This document shows, piece by piece, positions 27,463-37,621 of a stretch of 64,000 nt of DNA. Numbering within the stretch: position 1 is the first letter of the stretch; each line of letters opens with the position of its first letter. The stretch is from the NCBI RefSeq assembly GCF_000244915.1, contig NZ_CM001442.1, positions 3,100,001 to 3,164,000 on the forward strand. Direction: 5' to 3'. A model generated the notes under the pieces. That model was not told the DNA's origin and did not search any database. It saw nothing but the letters and a program-made list of their open reading frames with translations. Position numbers and translations under genes: made by a program. Source of the DNA: Bradyrhizobium sp. WSM471. GTDB lineage: Bacteria; Pseudomonadota; Alphaproteobacteria; Rhizobiales; Xanthobacteraceae.

Positions 27463-27549
27463 GTCGTGCCCGGGCTTGTCCCGGGCATCCACGTTCTTGG
27501 GGACCGTGAAAGAAGGTCGTGGATGGCCGGGACAAGCCCGGCCATGACG
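27463..27549. repeat. Inverted repeat (TGCCCGGGCTTGTCCC family), copy 2
   Basis: GTGCCCGGGCTTGTCCCGGG and GGACAAGCCCGGCCATGACG form the arms, with GCATCCACGTTCTT and CGTGGATGGC inside. Same family as 5409-5494 and 41213-41298; it can serve as a hairpin downstream of the transducer gene. Confidence 0.8.
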
Positions 27550-27668
27550 CTGCGATTGCCCCGTGGACAACGGGGGATACTTCCTAGGCACCCTTTGCCC
27601 GTTGTTAGTGCTTGATCGAGGTCACCAGCGGTGTTCTGCTCAAAAAAGCTGCTGGAGTACCGCACCCC

Positions 27669-30600
27669 GTGTCGATCTACGTCGCATTACACCACGTCAC
27701 GCACTACAAATACGACCGCCCGATCGATCTCGGCCCGCAGACCATCCGTCTGCGGCCGGCGCCGCATACGCGCACGCCGATCCTGAGTTATTCGCTCAAG
27801 GTCACTCCGGCCAATCATTTCGTGAACTGGCAGCAGGATCCGCTAGGCAATTGGATCGCGCGTTACGTCTTCCCGGAGAAGACGACCGAGCTCAAGATCG
27901 AGGTCGATTTCACGGCGCAGATGACCACGGTCAATCCGTTCGACTTCTTCGTCGAGCCCTATGCCGACAGCTTTCCGTTCGAATATACGCAAGATCTCAA
28001 GACCGAACTCGCGCCTTATCTGGAGACCGTCAAGCCCGATCGGCTGTTCGCGAAATATCTCGATACGATTCCGCACGAAGCCCCGAACACCGTCAACTTC
28101 CTGGTCGATCTCAACAGGGAGTTGCAGAAAAGGATCGGCTACGTCATCCGCATGGAAGCGGGCGTGCAGACGCCGGAGGAGACGCTCTCCTCCGCGGCCG
28201 GCTCATGCCGTGACTCCGCCTGGCTTCTGATCCAGACCTTCCGGCACCTCGGTCTCGCCGCCCGTTTCGTCTCCGGCTATCTGATCCAGGTCCGTCCCGA
28301 CATCGATCCGATCGAGGGGCCGCCGGAGGTCGAGAACGATTTCACCGATTTGCACGCCTGGGCCGAGGTCTATCTGCCGGGCGCGGGCTGGATCGGTTTC
28401 GACGCGACCTCGGGCATGCTGGCCGGCGAGGGTCACATCCCGGTCGCGGCGACGCCGCACTACCGTTCGGCCGCGCCGATCTCCGGCGGTGCCGGCTTTG
28501 CCGAGGTCGAATTCGCCTTCGACATGAGCGTCAAGCGCATTCGCGAGGCGCCGCGCATCACAAAGCCGTTCTCCGACGAATCCTGGATACGGCTCAACGA
28601 TCTCGGCGAGCAGGTCGACGGCGATCTTGCGGCGCAAGATGTGCGTCTGACCATGGGCGGCGAGCCGACCTTCGTCTCCGTCGATGATCTCGAAGGCGCC
28701 GAGTGGAATACGGACGCCGTCGGCCCGACCAAGCGCGGGCTCGCCGACGATCTGATCCGCCGGCTGCGCGCGCGTTTCGGACCCGGGGGCCTGCTGCATT
28801 TCGGTCAGGGCAAATGGTATCCCGGCGAAAGCCTGCCGCGCTGGGCGTTTGGCCTGTACTGGCGCAAGGACGGCGTACCGATCTGGAAGAATGCCGACCT
28901 CATCGCCTGCATCGAAAATCCGCGGCCGGCGCAGGCCAAGGACGTCCAGGCGTTCGTGGAAGGCGCGGCGCTGCGGCTTGGCCTCGATCCCGGTTACATC
29001 ATGCCGGCCTATGAGGACACCGCGTACTGGCTGCAGAAGGAATCCGAGCTTCCCGTCAACGTCGATCCGTCCGATTCCAAATTGTCCGATCCGGAGGCCC
29101 GCGCGCGGATGGCGCGGGTGTTCGAGCAGGGGCTCAACAATCCTCGCGGCTTCGTGCTGCCCGTGCAGCGCTGGAATGCGGCGCCACGCTGGCGCAGTGA
29201 GCGCTGGCAGCTCCGCCGCAGTCATCTGTTCCTGATGCCGGGGGATTCGCCGCTCGGCCTGCGCCTTCCGCTGGACTCGCTCGGCTATGTCCCGCCCGAT
29301 CAATATCCCTACATCGTCGAGCGGGATCCGATGGAGGCCCGCGGCAAGCTGCCCGTGTTCAGCCTTCCGGCGCGTCCGGACTCGCCGGAGCGGCTCGAGC
29401 CGGAAGAGCTCAACACCTCCGTCCCGGTCCGTACCGCGATGTCGGTCGAGGTCCGCGACGGCGTGCTCTGCGCTTTCATGCCGCCGGTCGAGCAGATCGA
29501 GGATTATCTCGAGATGATCGCTGCGCTCGAAGCGACGGCGGAGGAGATGCAGCTCCAGGTCCATGTCGAGGGCTATCCGCCGCCATTCGATCCGCGCGTC
29601 GACGTCATCAAGGTGACGCCCGATCCGGGCGTGATCGAGGTCAACGTCCAGCCGGCAAAGAACTGGCGCGAGGCGGTCGAGATCACCGCCGGGCTCTATG
29701 AAGATGCCGGCAAGACACGCCTCGGCGCCAATCGCTTCCTGGTCGACGGTCGCCACACCGGCACCGGCGGCGGCAATCACGTCGTGGTCGGCGGCTCCTC
29801 CCCGCAGGACTCGCCGTTCCTGCGCCGCCCCGATCTGTTGAAGAGCCTGGTGCTGCACTGGCAGCGTCATCCGGCGCTGTCCTATTTCTTCTCCGGCCTG
29901 TTCATCGGTCCGACCAGCCAGGCACCGCGCATCGACGAAGCCCGCCACGACAGCATTTACGAGCTCGAGGTCGCGCTCACCCACGTGCCGCCGCCGGGCG
30001 TTCAGGCACCGCTGTGGCTGGTGGATCGCTTGTTCCGGCATCTCCTCGTCGACATCACCGGCAACACCCATCGCGCCGAGATCTGCATTGACAAGCTCTA
30101 TTCACCGGACGGCACGACCGGCCGCCTCGGCCTGGTCGAATTCCGCGCGCTCGAAATGCCGCCGGATCCGCGCATGTCGCTGGCGCAGCAGTTGCTGATC
30201 CGGGCGCTGATCGCAAAATTCTGGCGCGAGCCGCAACAAGGCAAGTTCGTGCGCTGGGGCACCGCGCTGCATGATCGCTTCATGCTGCCGCACTTCATCT
30301 GGGAAGATTTCCTCGAAGTGCTCACCGAGCTGAAGCAGTCCGGCTATCCGTTCGAGCCCGAATGGTATCTGGCGCAGCTCGAATTCCGCTTCCCCGCTTT
30401 CGGCCGCATCCATCATGGCGGCGTGACGCTGGAGCTGCGGCAGGCACTTGAGCCCTGGCACGTGCTCGGCGAGGAGGGCTCGGCCGGCGGCACCGTGCGC
30501 TATGTCGACTCATCGGTCGAGCGGCTCCAGGTCAAGGCGGAGGGGTTCGTCGAGGGCCGCCATATCGTCACCTGCAACGGCCGCCGCCTGCCGATGACCG

Positions 30601-30938
30601 CCACCGGCCGCTCCGGCGAGGCGGTGGCCGGCGTCCGCTTCAAGGCCTGGCAGCCGGCCTCCGGCCTGCACCCGACCATTCCCGTTCACGCGCCCCTGAC
30701 ATTCGATCTCATCGACACCTGGAACGGCCGCTCGCTCGGCGGCTGCGTCTATCACGTCGCCCATCCCGGCGGCCGCAGCTACGACACCAAGCCCGTCAAC
30801 ACCTACGAGGCCGAGGCGCGGCGGCTGGCGCGTTTCCAGGACCATGGCCATACGCCGGGCCCGATGCAGCCGCCGCCCGAGGAACGCACAAATGAGTTTC
30901 CGCTGACTCTCGACTTGCGGTCCCCGCTCCTGCAATGA
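27669..30938 (+). CDS. Transglutaminase-like + DUF2126 protein
   Basis: 1089 aa from a GTG. N-terminal part (about 1-280): an 'N-domain' ([20 protein letters not shown]) followed by a transglutaminase/protease-fold core with Cys180 in GSCRDSAW, His229 in DLHAWAE and Asp in GFDATSG. The C-terminal 700 residues are DUF2126, with [12 protein letters not shown], a [10 protein letters not shown] loop and [13 protein letters not shown]. The family always accompanies the ATP-grasp and alpha-E genes downstream, and has been proposed to cleave or exchange peptide bonds in a cluster that makes and modifies an unknown peptide. Substrate unknown. Confidence 0.9.
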   Translation: MSIYVALHHVTHYKYDRPIDLGPQTIRLRPAPHTRTPILSYSLKVTPANHFVNWQQDPLGNWIARYVFPEKTTELKIEVDFTAQMTTVNPFDFFVEPYADSFPFEYTQDLKTELAPYLETVKPDRLFAKYLDTIPHEAPNTVNFLVDLNRELQKRIGYVIRMEAGVQTPEETLSSAAGSCRDSAWLLIQTFRHLGLAARFVSGYLIQVRPDIDPIEGPPEVENDFTDLHAWAEVYLPGAGWIGFDATSGMLAGEGHIPVAATPHYRSAAPISGGAGFAEVEFAFDMSVKRIREAPRITKPFSDESWIRLNDLGEQVDGDLAAQDVRLTMGGEPTFVSVDDLEGAEWNTDAVGPTKRGLADDLIRRLRARFGPGGLLHFGQGKWYPGESLPRWAFGLYWRKDGVPIWKNADLIACIENPRPAQAKDVQAFVEGAALRLGLDPGYIMPAYEDTAYWLQKESELPVNVDPSDSKLSDPEARARMARVFEQGLNNPRGFVLPVQRWNAAPRWRSERWQLRRSHLFLMPGDSPLGLRLPLDSLGYVPPDQYPYIVERDPMEARGKLPVFSLPARPDSPERLEPEELNTSVPVRTAMSVEVRDGVLCAFMPPVEQIEDYLEMIAALEATAEEMQLQVHVEGYPPPFDPRVDVIKVTPDPGVIEVNVQPAKNWREAVEITAGLYEDAGKTRLGANRFLVDGRHTGTGGGNHVVVGGSSPQDSPFLRRPDLLKSLVLHWQRHPALSYFFSGLFIGPTSQAPRIDEARHDSIYELEVALTHVPPPGVQAPLWLVDRLFRHLLVDITGNTHRAEICIDKLYSPDGTTGRLGLVEFRALEMPPDPRMSLAQQLLIRALIAKFWREPQQGKFVRWGTALHDRFMLPHFIWEDFLEVLTELKQSGYPFEPEWYLAQLEFRFPAFGRIHHGGVTLELRQALEPWHVLGEEGSAGGTVRYVDSSVERLQVKAEGFVEGRHIVTCNGRRLPMTATGRSGEAVAGVRFKAWQPASGLHPTIPVHAPLTFDLIDTWNGRSLGGCVYHVAHPGGRSYDTKPVNTYEAEARRLARFQDHGHTPGPMQPPPEERTNEFPLTLDLRSPLLQ

Positions 30939-30965
30939 GTATGATGCCGGGGCAGGGAGAGGCGC

Positions 30966-33491
30966 ATGGCCGAGGGCGCAGCCGAAGGGGACGACAAGGG
31001 GGGTCAGGCGCAAGGTCAACGTGATGGCCAGCGCCGCTTGGCGCAATGGGTCCGCGACTATAGGCGCCTGCCCGGTATCCCCGACGAGTTTCTCGGCCCG
31101 GACGGCAAGCCCCGCGCGGTCTGGAGCCGCTTCTTCGATGCCTTCGGCGCGCTCGCGCCCGACGAGGTCGAGCGGCGGTTTGGCATGGCCGACCGTCATC
31201 TCCGCGAGGCCGGCGTCACCTATCGCGCGCCCGGCGAGAGCGCCGACCGGCCCTGGTCGATCAGCCATCTGCCGCTGCTGATCGACGAGGCCGACTGGAA
31301 GCAGCTGTCCGACGGCATCACCCAGCGCGCCGAGCTGCTCGAGCTTGTGCTGCGCGACATCTATGGCGAGGGCCGCCTCGTCGCCGAAGGCGCGTTGCCT
31401 GCGGCCGCGATTGCCGGCAGCCCCGAATATCTCCGTCCGGTCTGCGGCGTGCCGCCGCCGGGCGGGCGCTATCTCTCGCTCTATGCCGCCGATGTCGGCC
31501 GCGGGCCCGACGGCCGCTGGTGGGTGCTCGGAGACCGCACGCAGGCGCCGTCGGGCGCGGGCTATGCGCTGGAGAACCGCCTGGTGCTCTCGCGCGCCTT
31601 CTCCGATCTCTACAAGTCGATGAACGTGCCGCGCGTCGCGCCGTTCTTCGAAGCGTTTCGCGACAGTCTGCGTGCGCGCGCCGACCGCGACGAGCCGCGC
31701 ATTGGCGTGCTCACGCCGGGCAGCTTCAGCGAGACCTATTTCGAGCACGCGACGCTGGCGCGCTATCTCGGCTTCCTGCTGGTCGAGGGCGACGATCTCG
31801 CCGTCAGCGACAACCATATTCACATCCGCACGGTTGCGGGCCTCAAGCGCCTCGACGTGCTGCTGCGCCGTGTCGATTCCAATTCGCTCGACCCGCTCGA
31901 GCTCGACGCCTCCTCGCGGCTCGGTGTCCCCGGCCTGATCGACGTGTTGCGCAAGGACGGCGTCGTGGTCGCCAACATGCCCGGCTCGGGCGTTCTGGAG
32001 GCGCGCGCGATGCTCGGCTTCCTGCCGGCGCTGAGCCGCCGCCTGCTCGGGGAAGAGCTGAAGATGCCGCACATCGCAACCTGGTGGTGCGGCCAGCGCT
32101 CGGCGCGCGACGAGGTGTTGTCGCGGCTCGACGAGGTCGCGATCGAGGGCGCCTATCAGCGCGGCGTTCCCGGTTTCGACAGCAACGGTCCGGTGCTCGC
32201 GAGCGAGCTCGACGCCGCCGGGCGCCGGCGCCTGAGCGACGCCATCGCCGCGCGCGGCATGGACTATGTCGGCCAGGAGGTGGTGCGGCTCTCGACCATG
32301 CCGGTGTGGGAGCAGGGGCAGATCACGCCCCGTCCCTTCGTGCTGCGCGTGTTCGCAGCCGCGACGCCCGACGGCTGGGCCATCATGCCCGGCGGCTTCT
32401 GCCGGATCGCCGAGCAGCCGGATGCGCGCGCGGTGTCGATGGGCGACGGCGCGCGCTCCGCCGATGTCTGGGTGGTCTCGGACAAGCAGGTCTCGACCGC
32501 GACGCTGCTGCCTGCAGTCGACAAGGTGCGCATCCGCCGTATCGCCGGCGTGCTGCCGAGCCGCGCCGCCGACAATCTGTTCTGGCTCGGCCGCTATCTC
32601 GAACGCGCCGAGGCGACGCTGCGGCTGGTGCGGGCGCTGGGCTCGCCGAGCGGGCCCAACAAGGGCACCGCGGCCTCGCTGCAATCGGCCGAGCGTATCC
32701 AGCGCCTGCTGGTGACCTGGGGCGCGATCTCGCAGACCTCGCGCGCGGCGCCCGGCCGCATCGTCGCCGAAGCGCTGCAGAGCCCGGAGCGTTTCGGCTC
32801 GGCACTGTCGCTGGTCCGCGCGGCCCAGCGCACCGCGACCTCCTTGCGCGAGCGGCTGTCGCCCGATGCCTGGCAAGTCATCACCGAGATGGCCGAGCGG
32901 CTGGCCGTCGAGGTCGAGGACGACGACAGCGTGCTGAGCGCGGCCGAGCTGACCTTGCAGGAGCTCGCGAGCTTTGCCGGCCTTGCGCATGAGAACATGA
33001 ACCGCGCCGCGGGCTGGCGCTTCCTCGATATCGGCCGCCGCACCGAGCGCGCCATCAACACCACGCGTTTTGCCCGGCAGTTTGCCTATGACGAAGCCGG
33101 CGATGAGGATCTCGATATCCTGCTGACGCTGGTGGATTGCCAGATCACCTACCGCTCGCGTTATCTGCTGGCGCCGATCCTGGCGCCGGTGCGCGACCTC
33201 GCCGTGCTCGACAGCTACAATCCGCGTTCGGTGGCGTTCCAGGTGACGGCGCTGAACGAGCACATCGCCGCACTGCCGAGCCTGAAGGAGCACGGCCTGA
33301 TCGAAAAGCCGCAGCGGCTTGCGGTCGCGATGCAGGCGATGCTCGCGACCGCGGAGGCCGAGAAGCTCGAGGTCAAGACGCTGTTCGCGCTCGAGCAGGA
33401 TCTGCTCAGCCTCGCCGAGGCAGTCGGGCAGCACTACTTCCCGCACGGCCCCAATGCCAGCCGGCCGGAAAAACTGACGGGGCTGGCGTGA
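30966..33491 (+). CDS. Circularly permuted ATP-grasp fused to alpha-E domain
   Basis: 841 aa. The first about 510 residues are the circularly permuted type-2 ATP-grasp (DUF404/DUF407) with GDRTQAPSGAGYALENR, LTPGSFSETYFEH, VANMPGSGVLEA and PFVLRVFA. The last about 310 residues are the all-helical alpha-E (DUF403) domain (NLFWLGRYLERAEATLRL, LTLVDCQITYRSRY). In many genomes the two domains are separate genes; here they are one polypeptide. Such ATP-grasps are predicted to be amino-acid/peptide ligases. It overlaps the next gene at a GTGA. Confidence 0.92.
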   Translation: MAEGAAEGDDKGGQAQGQRDGQRRLAQWVRDYRRLPGIPDEFLGPDGKPRAVWSRFFDAFGALAPDEVERRFGMADRHLREAGVTYRAPGESADRPWSISHLPLLIDEADWKQLSDGITQRAELLELVLRDIYGEGRLVAEGALPAAAIAGSPEYLRPVCGVPPPGGRYLSLYAADVGRGPDGRWWVLGDRTQAPSGAGYALENRLVLSRAFSDLYKSMNVPRVAPFFEAFRDSLRARADRDEPRIGVLTPGSFSETYFEHATLARYLGFLLVEGDDLAVSDNHIHIRTVAGLKRLDVLLRRVDSNSLDPLELDASSRLGVPGLIDVLRKDGVVVANMPGSGVLEARAMLGFLPALSRRLLGEELKMPHIATWWCGQRSARDEVLSRLDEVAIEGAYQRGVPGFDSNGPVLASELDAAGRRRLSDAIAARGMDYVGQEVVRLSTMPVWEQGQITPRPFVLRVFAAATPDGWAIMPGGFCRIAEQPDARAVSMGDGARSADVWVVSDKQVSTATLLPAVDKVRIRRIAGVLPSRAADNLFWLGRYLERAEATLRLVRALGSPSGPNKGTAASLQSAERIQRLLVTWGAISQTSRAAPGRIVAEALQSPERFGSALSLVRAAQRTATSLRERLSPDAWQVITEMAERLAVEVEDDDSVLSAAELTLQELASFAGLAHENMNRAAGWRFLDIGRRTERAINTTRFARQFAYDEAGDEDLDILLTLVDCQITYRSRYLLAPILAPVRDLAVLDSYNPRSVAFQVTALNEHIAALPSLKEHGLIEKPQRLAVAMQAMLATAEAEKLEVKTLFALEQDLLSLAEAVGQHYFPHGPNASRPEKLTGLA

Positions 33492-34366
33492 TCTACGACA
33501 TCCGTCACGTCACCACCTACGAATACGAGAGTCCGGTCAGCTTCGCCCGCTGCACGCTGCGGCTGGAGCCGAGGAGCGGCCATGGCCAGGAGCTGATCTC
33601 GCACAAGGTCGAGATTCGTCCGCGCCCCGCGGAGCGTAGCGTCCGCCGCGATTTCTTCGGCACGCTGACCGAGAGTGTGGTGATCGAGGCCGCGCATCGC
33701 ACTCTGCGCATCGATTCCCGCTCTCGCGTGAAGGTGTCGCGCCAGCCCCGGGCGCGTGACGCTGACAGCCCGGGCTGGGAGAGCATTCGCGACATCGCCT
33801 TCGAGGCGACGAGCCTCGGGCCGTCCTCGCCGGTCGGCTATGTCTTTGCGAGCCCGCTGGTGCCGGTGCTGGGACCGGTCAGCGCCTATGCGGCGCAAAG
33901 CTTCGCGCCAGGTGTGGGTATCCTCGCCGGGGCGGTCGATCTGATGCATCGCATCCGCGCCGAATTTCGCTACGACCCGAAGGCGACGGTAATCTCGACG
34001 CCGCTCAACGAGGTCTTCGTCAAGCGCCATGGCGTCTGTCAGGATTTTGCCCATATCATGATCGCGGGCTTGCGCGGGCTGGGCCTGCCCGCGGCCTATG
34101 TCAGCGGATATCTCCGCACCATTCCGCCGGCGGGCCAGCCGCGCCTGCAGGGCGCCGATGCCACCCATGCCTGGGTGTCGCTGTGGTGCGGGGAGGAGCT
34201 TGGCTGGGTCGATTTCGATCCGACCAACGATCTTATGGTTGCTGGCGACCATATCGTGCTCGCGGTCGGTCGCGACTTTTCCGACGTTTCGCCGGTCGAC
34301 GGCATCATCGTCGGCTCGCCGAAGCAGAAGCTCGACGTCGCCGTCGACGTGCTGCTGGTGGAATGA
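33488..34366 (+). CDS. Transglutaminase-like protein (second of the cluster)
   Basis: 292 aa starting at a GTG that overlaps the stop of the ATP-grasp gene (GTGA). It has an N-terminal beta region (IRHVTTYEYESPVSFARC) and a transglutaminase core with Cys184 in HGVCQDFAH, His in ATHAWVSLWC and Asp in VDFDPTND. It lacks DUF2126. Together with the two upstream genes it forms the conserved transglutaminase / ATP-grasp / alpha-E / transglutaminase unit. It is expected to be a cytoplasmic peptidase or amidohydrolase; the target is unknown. Confidence 0.92.
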   Translation: MIYDIRHVTTYEYESPVSFARCTLRLEPRSGHGQELISHKVEIRPRPAERSVRRDFFGTLTESVVIEAAHRTLRIDSRSRVKVSRQPRARDADSPGWESIRDIAFEATSLGPSSPVGYVFASPLVPVLGPVSAYAAQSFAPGVGILAGAVDLMHRIRAEFRYDPKATVISTPLNEVFVKRHGVCQDFAHIMIAGLRGLGLPAAYVSGYLRTIPPAGQPRLQGADATHAWVSLWCGEELGWVDFDPTNDLMVAGDHIVLAVGRDFSDVSPVDGIIVGSPKQKLDVAVDVLLVE

Positions 34367-34584
34367 TTGCATATCCTGCCGTGCCGGCGACGTCCGAGCC
34401 CGGGTGTGTCAGGCCCACACCGCAACCGCGATATCGCGGGGCACAAACCGCAACATATTTCCGTATTTTCGTTCCCGGGTTTGGCCAGTCGGCCCAAGAT
34501 GGGTTATGCTGATGCCTGCGTCGAGGACAACAATGAGACGTCGGGAGTTGGCATGGGACACCACCGACAGACGGGGCTGCATCC

Positions 34585-35412
34585 ATGATGACGTTACCGA
34601 GACTGGCGGCTGAATCCCTGGAGAAGACGCTGGGTTCGTTCATGCGCCGCAGATACGGCGATGCTCCGGCAAACATCGTCGAGAGCGCAACCCGCACTGC
34701 AATGGAATGCATCGGCAACAGCGATGCGCTTTATCACAATGTCGAGCATACGATGCTGGTCACGCTCGCGGGCCATTCCATCCTGAGCGGCCGGTATCTT
34801 CATATTCATCTCTCGGCCGAGGATTACGTCCACGTCCTGATCGCGTGTCTTGCCCATGACATCGGTTATGTCCGCGGCTTGTTCGAGGAAGATGACGAGG
34901 ACGGTTTTGTGGTCGATGCGGCAGGCACCAAGGTCTCGCTGCCCCGCGGCTCATCAGATGCCAGCCTGATGATGTATCATGTCGACCGGTCCAAGCTGTA
35001 CGTCATGCGCCGGCTGCAGCATATTCCAGGGCTCGATCCGGAACGCATCGCCCGCGCCATCGAGGGCACGCGGTTTCCGGCCCGGGAAGGCCAGGATTAT
35101 GACGACGACGCCTCGATCCTGCGCGCCGCCGACTTCATCGGCCAGCTCGGAGATCCCAACTATCTGCGCAAGGCCAACGCGCTCTACTACGAGTTCGAGG
35201 AGGTCGGCATGAACCGCCAGCTCGGCTACGATTCGCCGGCCGACATCGTGAACCGTTATCCGCAGTTCTATTGGAACAGCGTCGCGCCGCACATTCAGAC
35301 CGAGATTGGTTATCTCAACAAGACCGAGATTGGTCGCCAGTGGATCGCCAACCTCTACAGCAACGTCTTCCGCGCCGAGCGTGACATCACGTTGTCCGGG
35401 CCGCAGAAATAA
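34585..35412 (+). CDS. HD-domain metal-dependent phosphohydrolase
   Basis: 275 aa. The HD superfamily metal site is seen as YHNVEHT (His51), then CLAHDIGY (His91-Asp92) and an Asp further on in DDDASILRAADFIGQ. The spacing resembles stand-alone HD phosphohydrolases of the cyclic-nucleotide phosphodiesterase type rather than HD-GYP, whose GYP motif is absent. Substrate unknown. A 218-base gap separates it from the transglutaminase gene, and I see no other element there. Confidence 0.8.
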   Translation: MMTLPRLAAESLEKTLGSFMRRRYGDAPANIVESATRTAMECIGNSDALYHNVEHTMLVTLAGHSILSGRYLHIHLSAEDYVHVLIACLAHDIGYVRGLFEEDDEDGFVVDAAGTKVSLPRGSSDASLMMYHVDRSKLYVMRRLQHIPGLDPERIARAIEGTRFPAREGQDYDDDASILRAADFIGQLGDPNYLRKANALYYEFEEVGMNRQLGYDSPADIVNRYPQFYWNSVAPHIQTEIGYLNKTEIGRQWIANLYSNVFRAERDITLSGPQK

Positions 35413-35502
35413 GGCGGATGTATCGCCTGGATTTCGCTGCGCCATGCCGGATCGCGGCGCATTGCAGGCGCGCTCCCGGATCACTGGCAAACGAACGGCC
35501 CG

Positions 35503-35835
35503 TCACACCTCTCGGCGGTGCAATTTCCAGAGTTCGTAAACACTGTCCCAGTCGGGGATCTCGTCGCAGGCATAGCCGAAAACCCACCCGGTACCGAGTT
35601 TGCTGGAGCTCTTCGTGGCCTGGAGATGCGCGCCGGCCAACACAAAGCGGCGCATGCTTGCCGGATCCGCCCATGCCGTCAGAGTGTAATAGACACCTCC
35701 GATCACTCTGACAGCGGTGAGCAGATTGCCGGGCGCGCGCCGAGCCTGCACGAAGGACGACCTCGTTCGCCACCAGAACATAGGCAGCTGCATGACGCCT
35801 TTCGGGCGAAAGCCGGTCATTGAGACATAGACCAT
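35503..35835 (-). CDS. Conserved-looking small protein, possible ferredoxin-like (ABM) fold
   Basis: 110 aa. The start at 35835 has GAGAATCGAG upstream. A strand-helix pattern (VYVSMTGFRPKG, LTAVRVIGGVYYTLTAWAD, MRRFVLAGAHLQA, WVFGYACDEIPDWD) resembles dimeric alpha-beta-barrel proteins that include antibiotic-biosynthesis-type monooxygenases. No catalytic residue set can be assigned. It is the only minus-strand gene among plus-strand neighbours. Confidence 0.6.
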   Translation of the reverse strand: MVYVSMTGFRPKGVMQLPMFWWRTRSSFVQARRAPGNLLTAVRVIGGVYYTLTAWADPASMRRFVLAGAHLQATKSSSKLGTGWVFGYACDEIPDWDSVYELWKLHRREV

Positions 35836-35940
35836 CTCGATTCTCGCGGTTCATTCGATTGCAGGCGAAACGAAAATCGCGAGGGGATGGATCACAGCCG
35901 TCGTTGCCTTTATGCTGCCGCGCTCAATTGAGTGCGCGGC

Positions 35941-36831
35941 ATGCAAGAAAAATCAGTCACCACCGACATCCTCGACATTGCCTATCGCGAATACGGCGCG
36001 CCGGACGGCTGGCCCTGCATCATGGGTCACGGCTTTCCCTACGACGTGAACGCCTATGCCGAGACCGCGCCGATCATGGCGCAAGCGGGCGCGCGGGTGC
36101 TGGTGCCCTGGCTGCGCGGCTACGGGCCGACGCGGTTCCGCTCCGTTGCGACATTGCGCTCCGGCGAGCAGGCGGCGCTTGGCGCCGATCTCCTGGCCTT
36201 CATGGATGCGCTTGGAATCTCGCGCGCGGTGGTCGGCGGTTACGACTGGGGCGGGCGCGCAGCCTGCGTGGTCTCGGTGCTGCACCCGGAGCGCGTGATC
36301 GCGCTGGTCTCGGGCAATTCCTACAACATCCAGAACATCGCGCGTTCGATGGAGCCGGCTTCGCCACCGGAGGAGGCGGCGCTCTGGTATCAATATCTCT
36401 TCCACAACGAGCGCGGCCGCCGCGCGCTGGAGCGCAACCGGCGCGGTTTTGCGCGCCAGCTCTGGTCGATGTGGTCGCCGACATGGGCCTTCGACGACGC
36501 GACGTTCGAGACCAGCGCAATCTCGTTCGACAATCCTGATTTCGTCGATGTCGTGATCCACTCCTACCGTCATCGTTATGCCCTGGTCGCGGGCGATCCC
36601 GCCTATGCCGCGATCGAGGCGAAGCTCGCCGCCCAGCCGCCGATCCAGGTGCCGACCATCGCGATCGACGGCGACAGCGACGGCGTTAATTCCGGCACCG
36701 CGCATCACGCGCGCAAGTTCGAGGGCTTTTTCGAGGCACGTGTGTTCGCTAGGGCCGGCCACAATTTGCCGCAGGAGCGGCCGGCCGAATGGGCGCAGGC
36801 CGTGCTCGATGTGCGGAAAGCGGCCTCGTAG
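35941..36831 (+). CDS. Alpha/beta-hydrolase, epoxide-hydrolase/dehalogenase type
   Basis: 296 aa. The nucleophile elbow is GGYDWGG with Asp102 instead of Ser, which is the pattern of epoxide hydrolases and haloalkane dehalogenases. The acid is in IDGDSDGV and the catalytic His in AGHNLPQE near the C-terminus; HGFPYD supplies the oxyanion region. Start at the ATG at 35941; a GTG three codons earlier is an alternative. Cytoplasmic, no signal peptide. Substrate unknown. Confidence 0.88.
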   Translation: MQEKSVTTDILDIAYREYGAPDGWPCIMGHGFPYDVNAYAETAPIMAQAGARVLVPWLRGYGPTRFRSVATLRSGEQAALGADLLAFMDALGISRAVVGGYDWGGRAACVVSVLHPERVIALVSGNSYNIQNIARSMEPASPPEEAALWYQYLFHNERGRRALERNRRGFARQLWSMWSPTWAFDDATFETSAISFDNPDFVDVVIHSYRHRYALVAGDPAYAAIEAKLAAQPPIQVPTIAIDGDSDGVNSGTAHHARKFEGFFEARVFARAGHNLPQERPAEWAQAVLDVRKAAS

Positions 36832-36967
36832 AGCCGGGTTTCTCGTCCCACTGTCTTGCCGCTCTCGCAGCTTCCAATTTTTCCTGATCTCGGGAACCTT
36901 TTCCAATCGCAGCCGTCCAAGCTGTGGGCCGCATTCTGTATGCGGTTCGTTGCAGGGGAGGTTTTCG

Positions 36968-37594
36968 ATGAAGACGCAAACGCGCAGGCTGGAACGTGTC
37001 GCGGTCGCGCAGGCGCCGACCGAGCGGCCCGAGAGGGCGGAGGTCGAGCAGGCGATCCGGACCATGATCCGCTGGGCCGGCGACGATCCCGCGCGCGACG
37101 GTCTGCGCGATACGCCGGACCGGGTCGCGCGCGCCTTCGAGGAGTATTTCTCCGGCTATGCGCAGGATCCGACCGAAATCCTGCAAAAGACCTTTGAGGA
37201 GATCGAAGGCTATGACGAGATGATCGTCCTGCGCGGCGTTCGCTTCGAAAGCCATTGCGAGCACCACATGGCACCGATCGTCGGCCGCGCCTGGGTCGCT
37301 TATATCCCGCAAGGGCGCGTCGTCGGCATCTCCAAGCTCGCGCGTCTCGTCGACATCTACGCCAAGCGGCTTCAGATCCAGGAGAAGATGACCGCGCAGA
37401 TCGCCAACACGATCAACGATGTGCTGCGGCCTGAAGGTGTCGGAGTCATCATCAAGGCGACGCATCACTGCATGACCACGCGCGGCGCGCACAAGCCTGG
37501 GACCGATCTCGTCACCAGCCGCATGCTCGGCGTGTTCCGCGACAATGCGCTGACGCGCCAGGAGCTGCTGGGGCTGGCCAATTCGGACGATTGA
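36968..37594 (+). CDS. folE: GTP cyclohydrolase I
   Basis: 208 aa, the usual length. It converts GTP to 7,8-dihydroneopterin triphosphate, the first step of folate synthesis. Zinc ligands are Cys97 and His100 in SHCEHHM and Cys168 in HHCMTTRG; the [10 protein letters not shown] segment and [10 protein letters not shown] are typical. The start at 36968 is fixed by GGGGAGG just upstream; in-frame sequence before it overlaps the hydrolase gene and is not part of the protein. The next gene is 27 bases downstream but functionally unrelated as far as can be told. Confidence 0.97.
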   Translation: MKTQTRRLERVAVAQAPTERPERAEVEQAIRTMIRWAGDDPARDGLRDTPDRVARAFEEYFSGYAQDPTEILQKTFEEIEGYDEMIVLRGVRFESHCEHHMAPIVGRAWVAYIPQGRVVGISKLARLVDIYAKRLQIQEKMTAQIANTINDVLRPEGVGVIIKATHHCMTTRGAHKPGTDLVTSRMLGVFRDNALTRQELLGLANSDD

Positions 37595-37621
37595 TCCGCG
37601 ACGGCTCAAGGAGGCAATGCC

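Noticed and set aside
30510..33446. 978-codon minus-strand open frame opposite the ATP-grasp gene
   Set aside because: Antisense shadow of a strongly supported gene; Arg/Gly/Ala/Asp-rich translation without domains.
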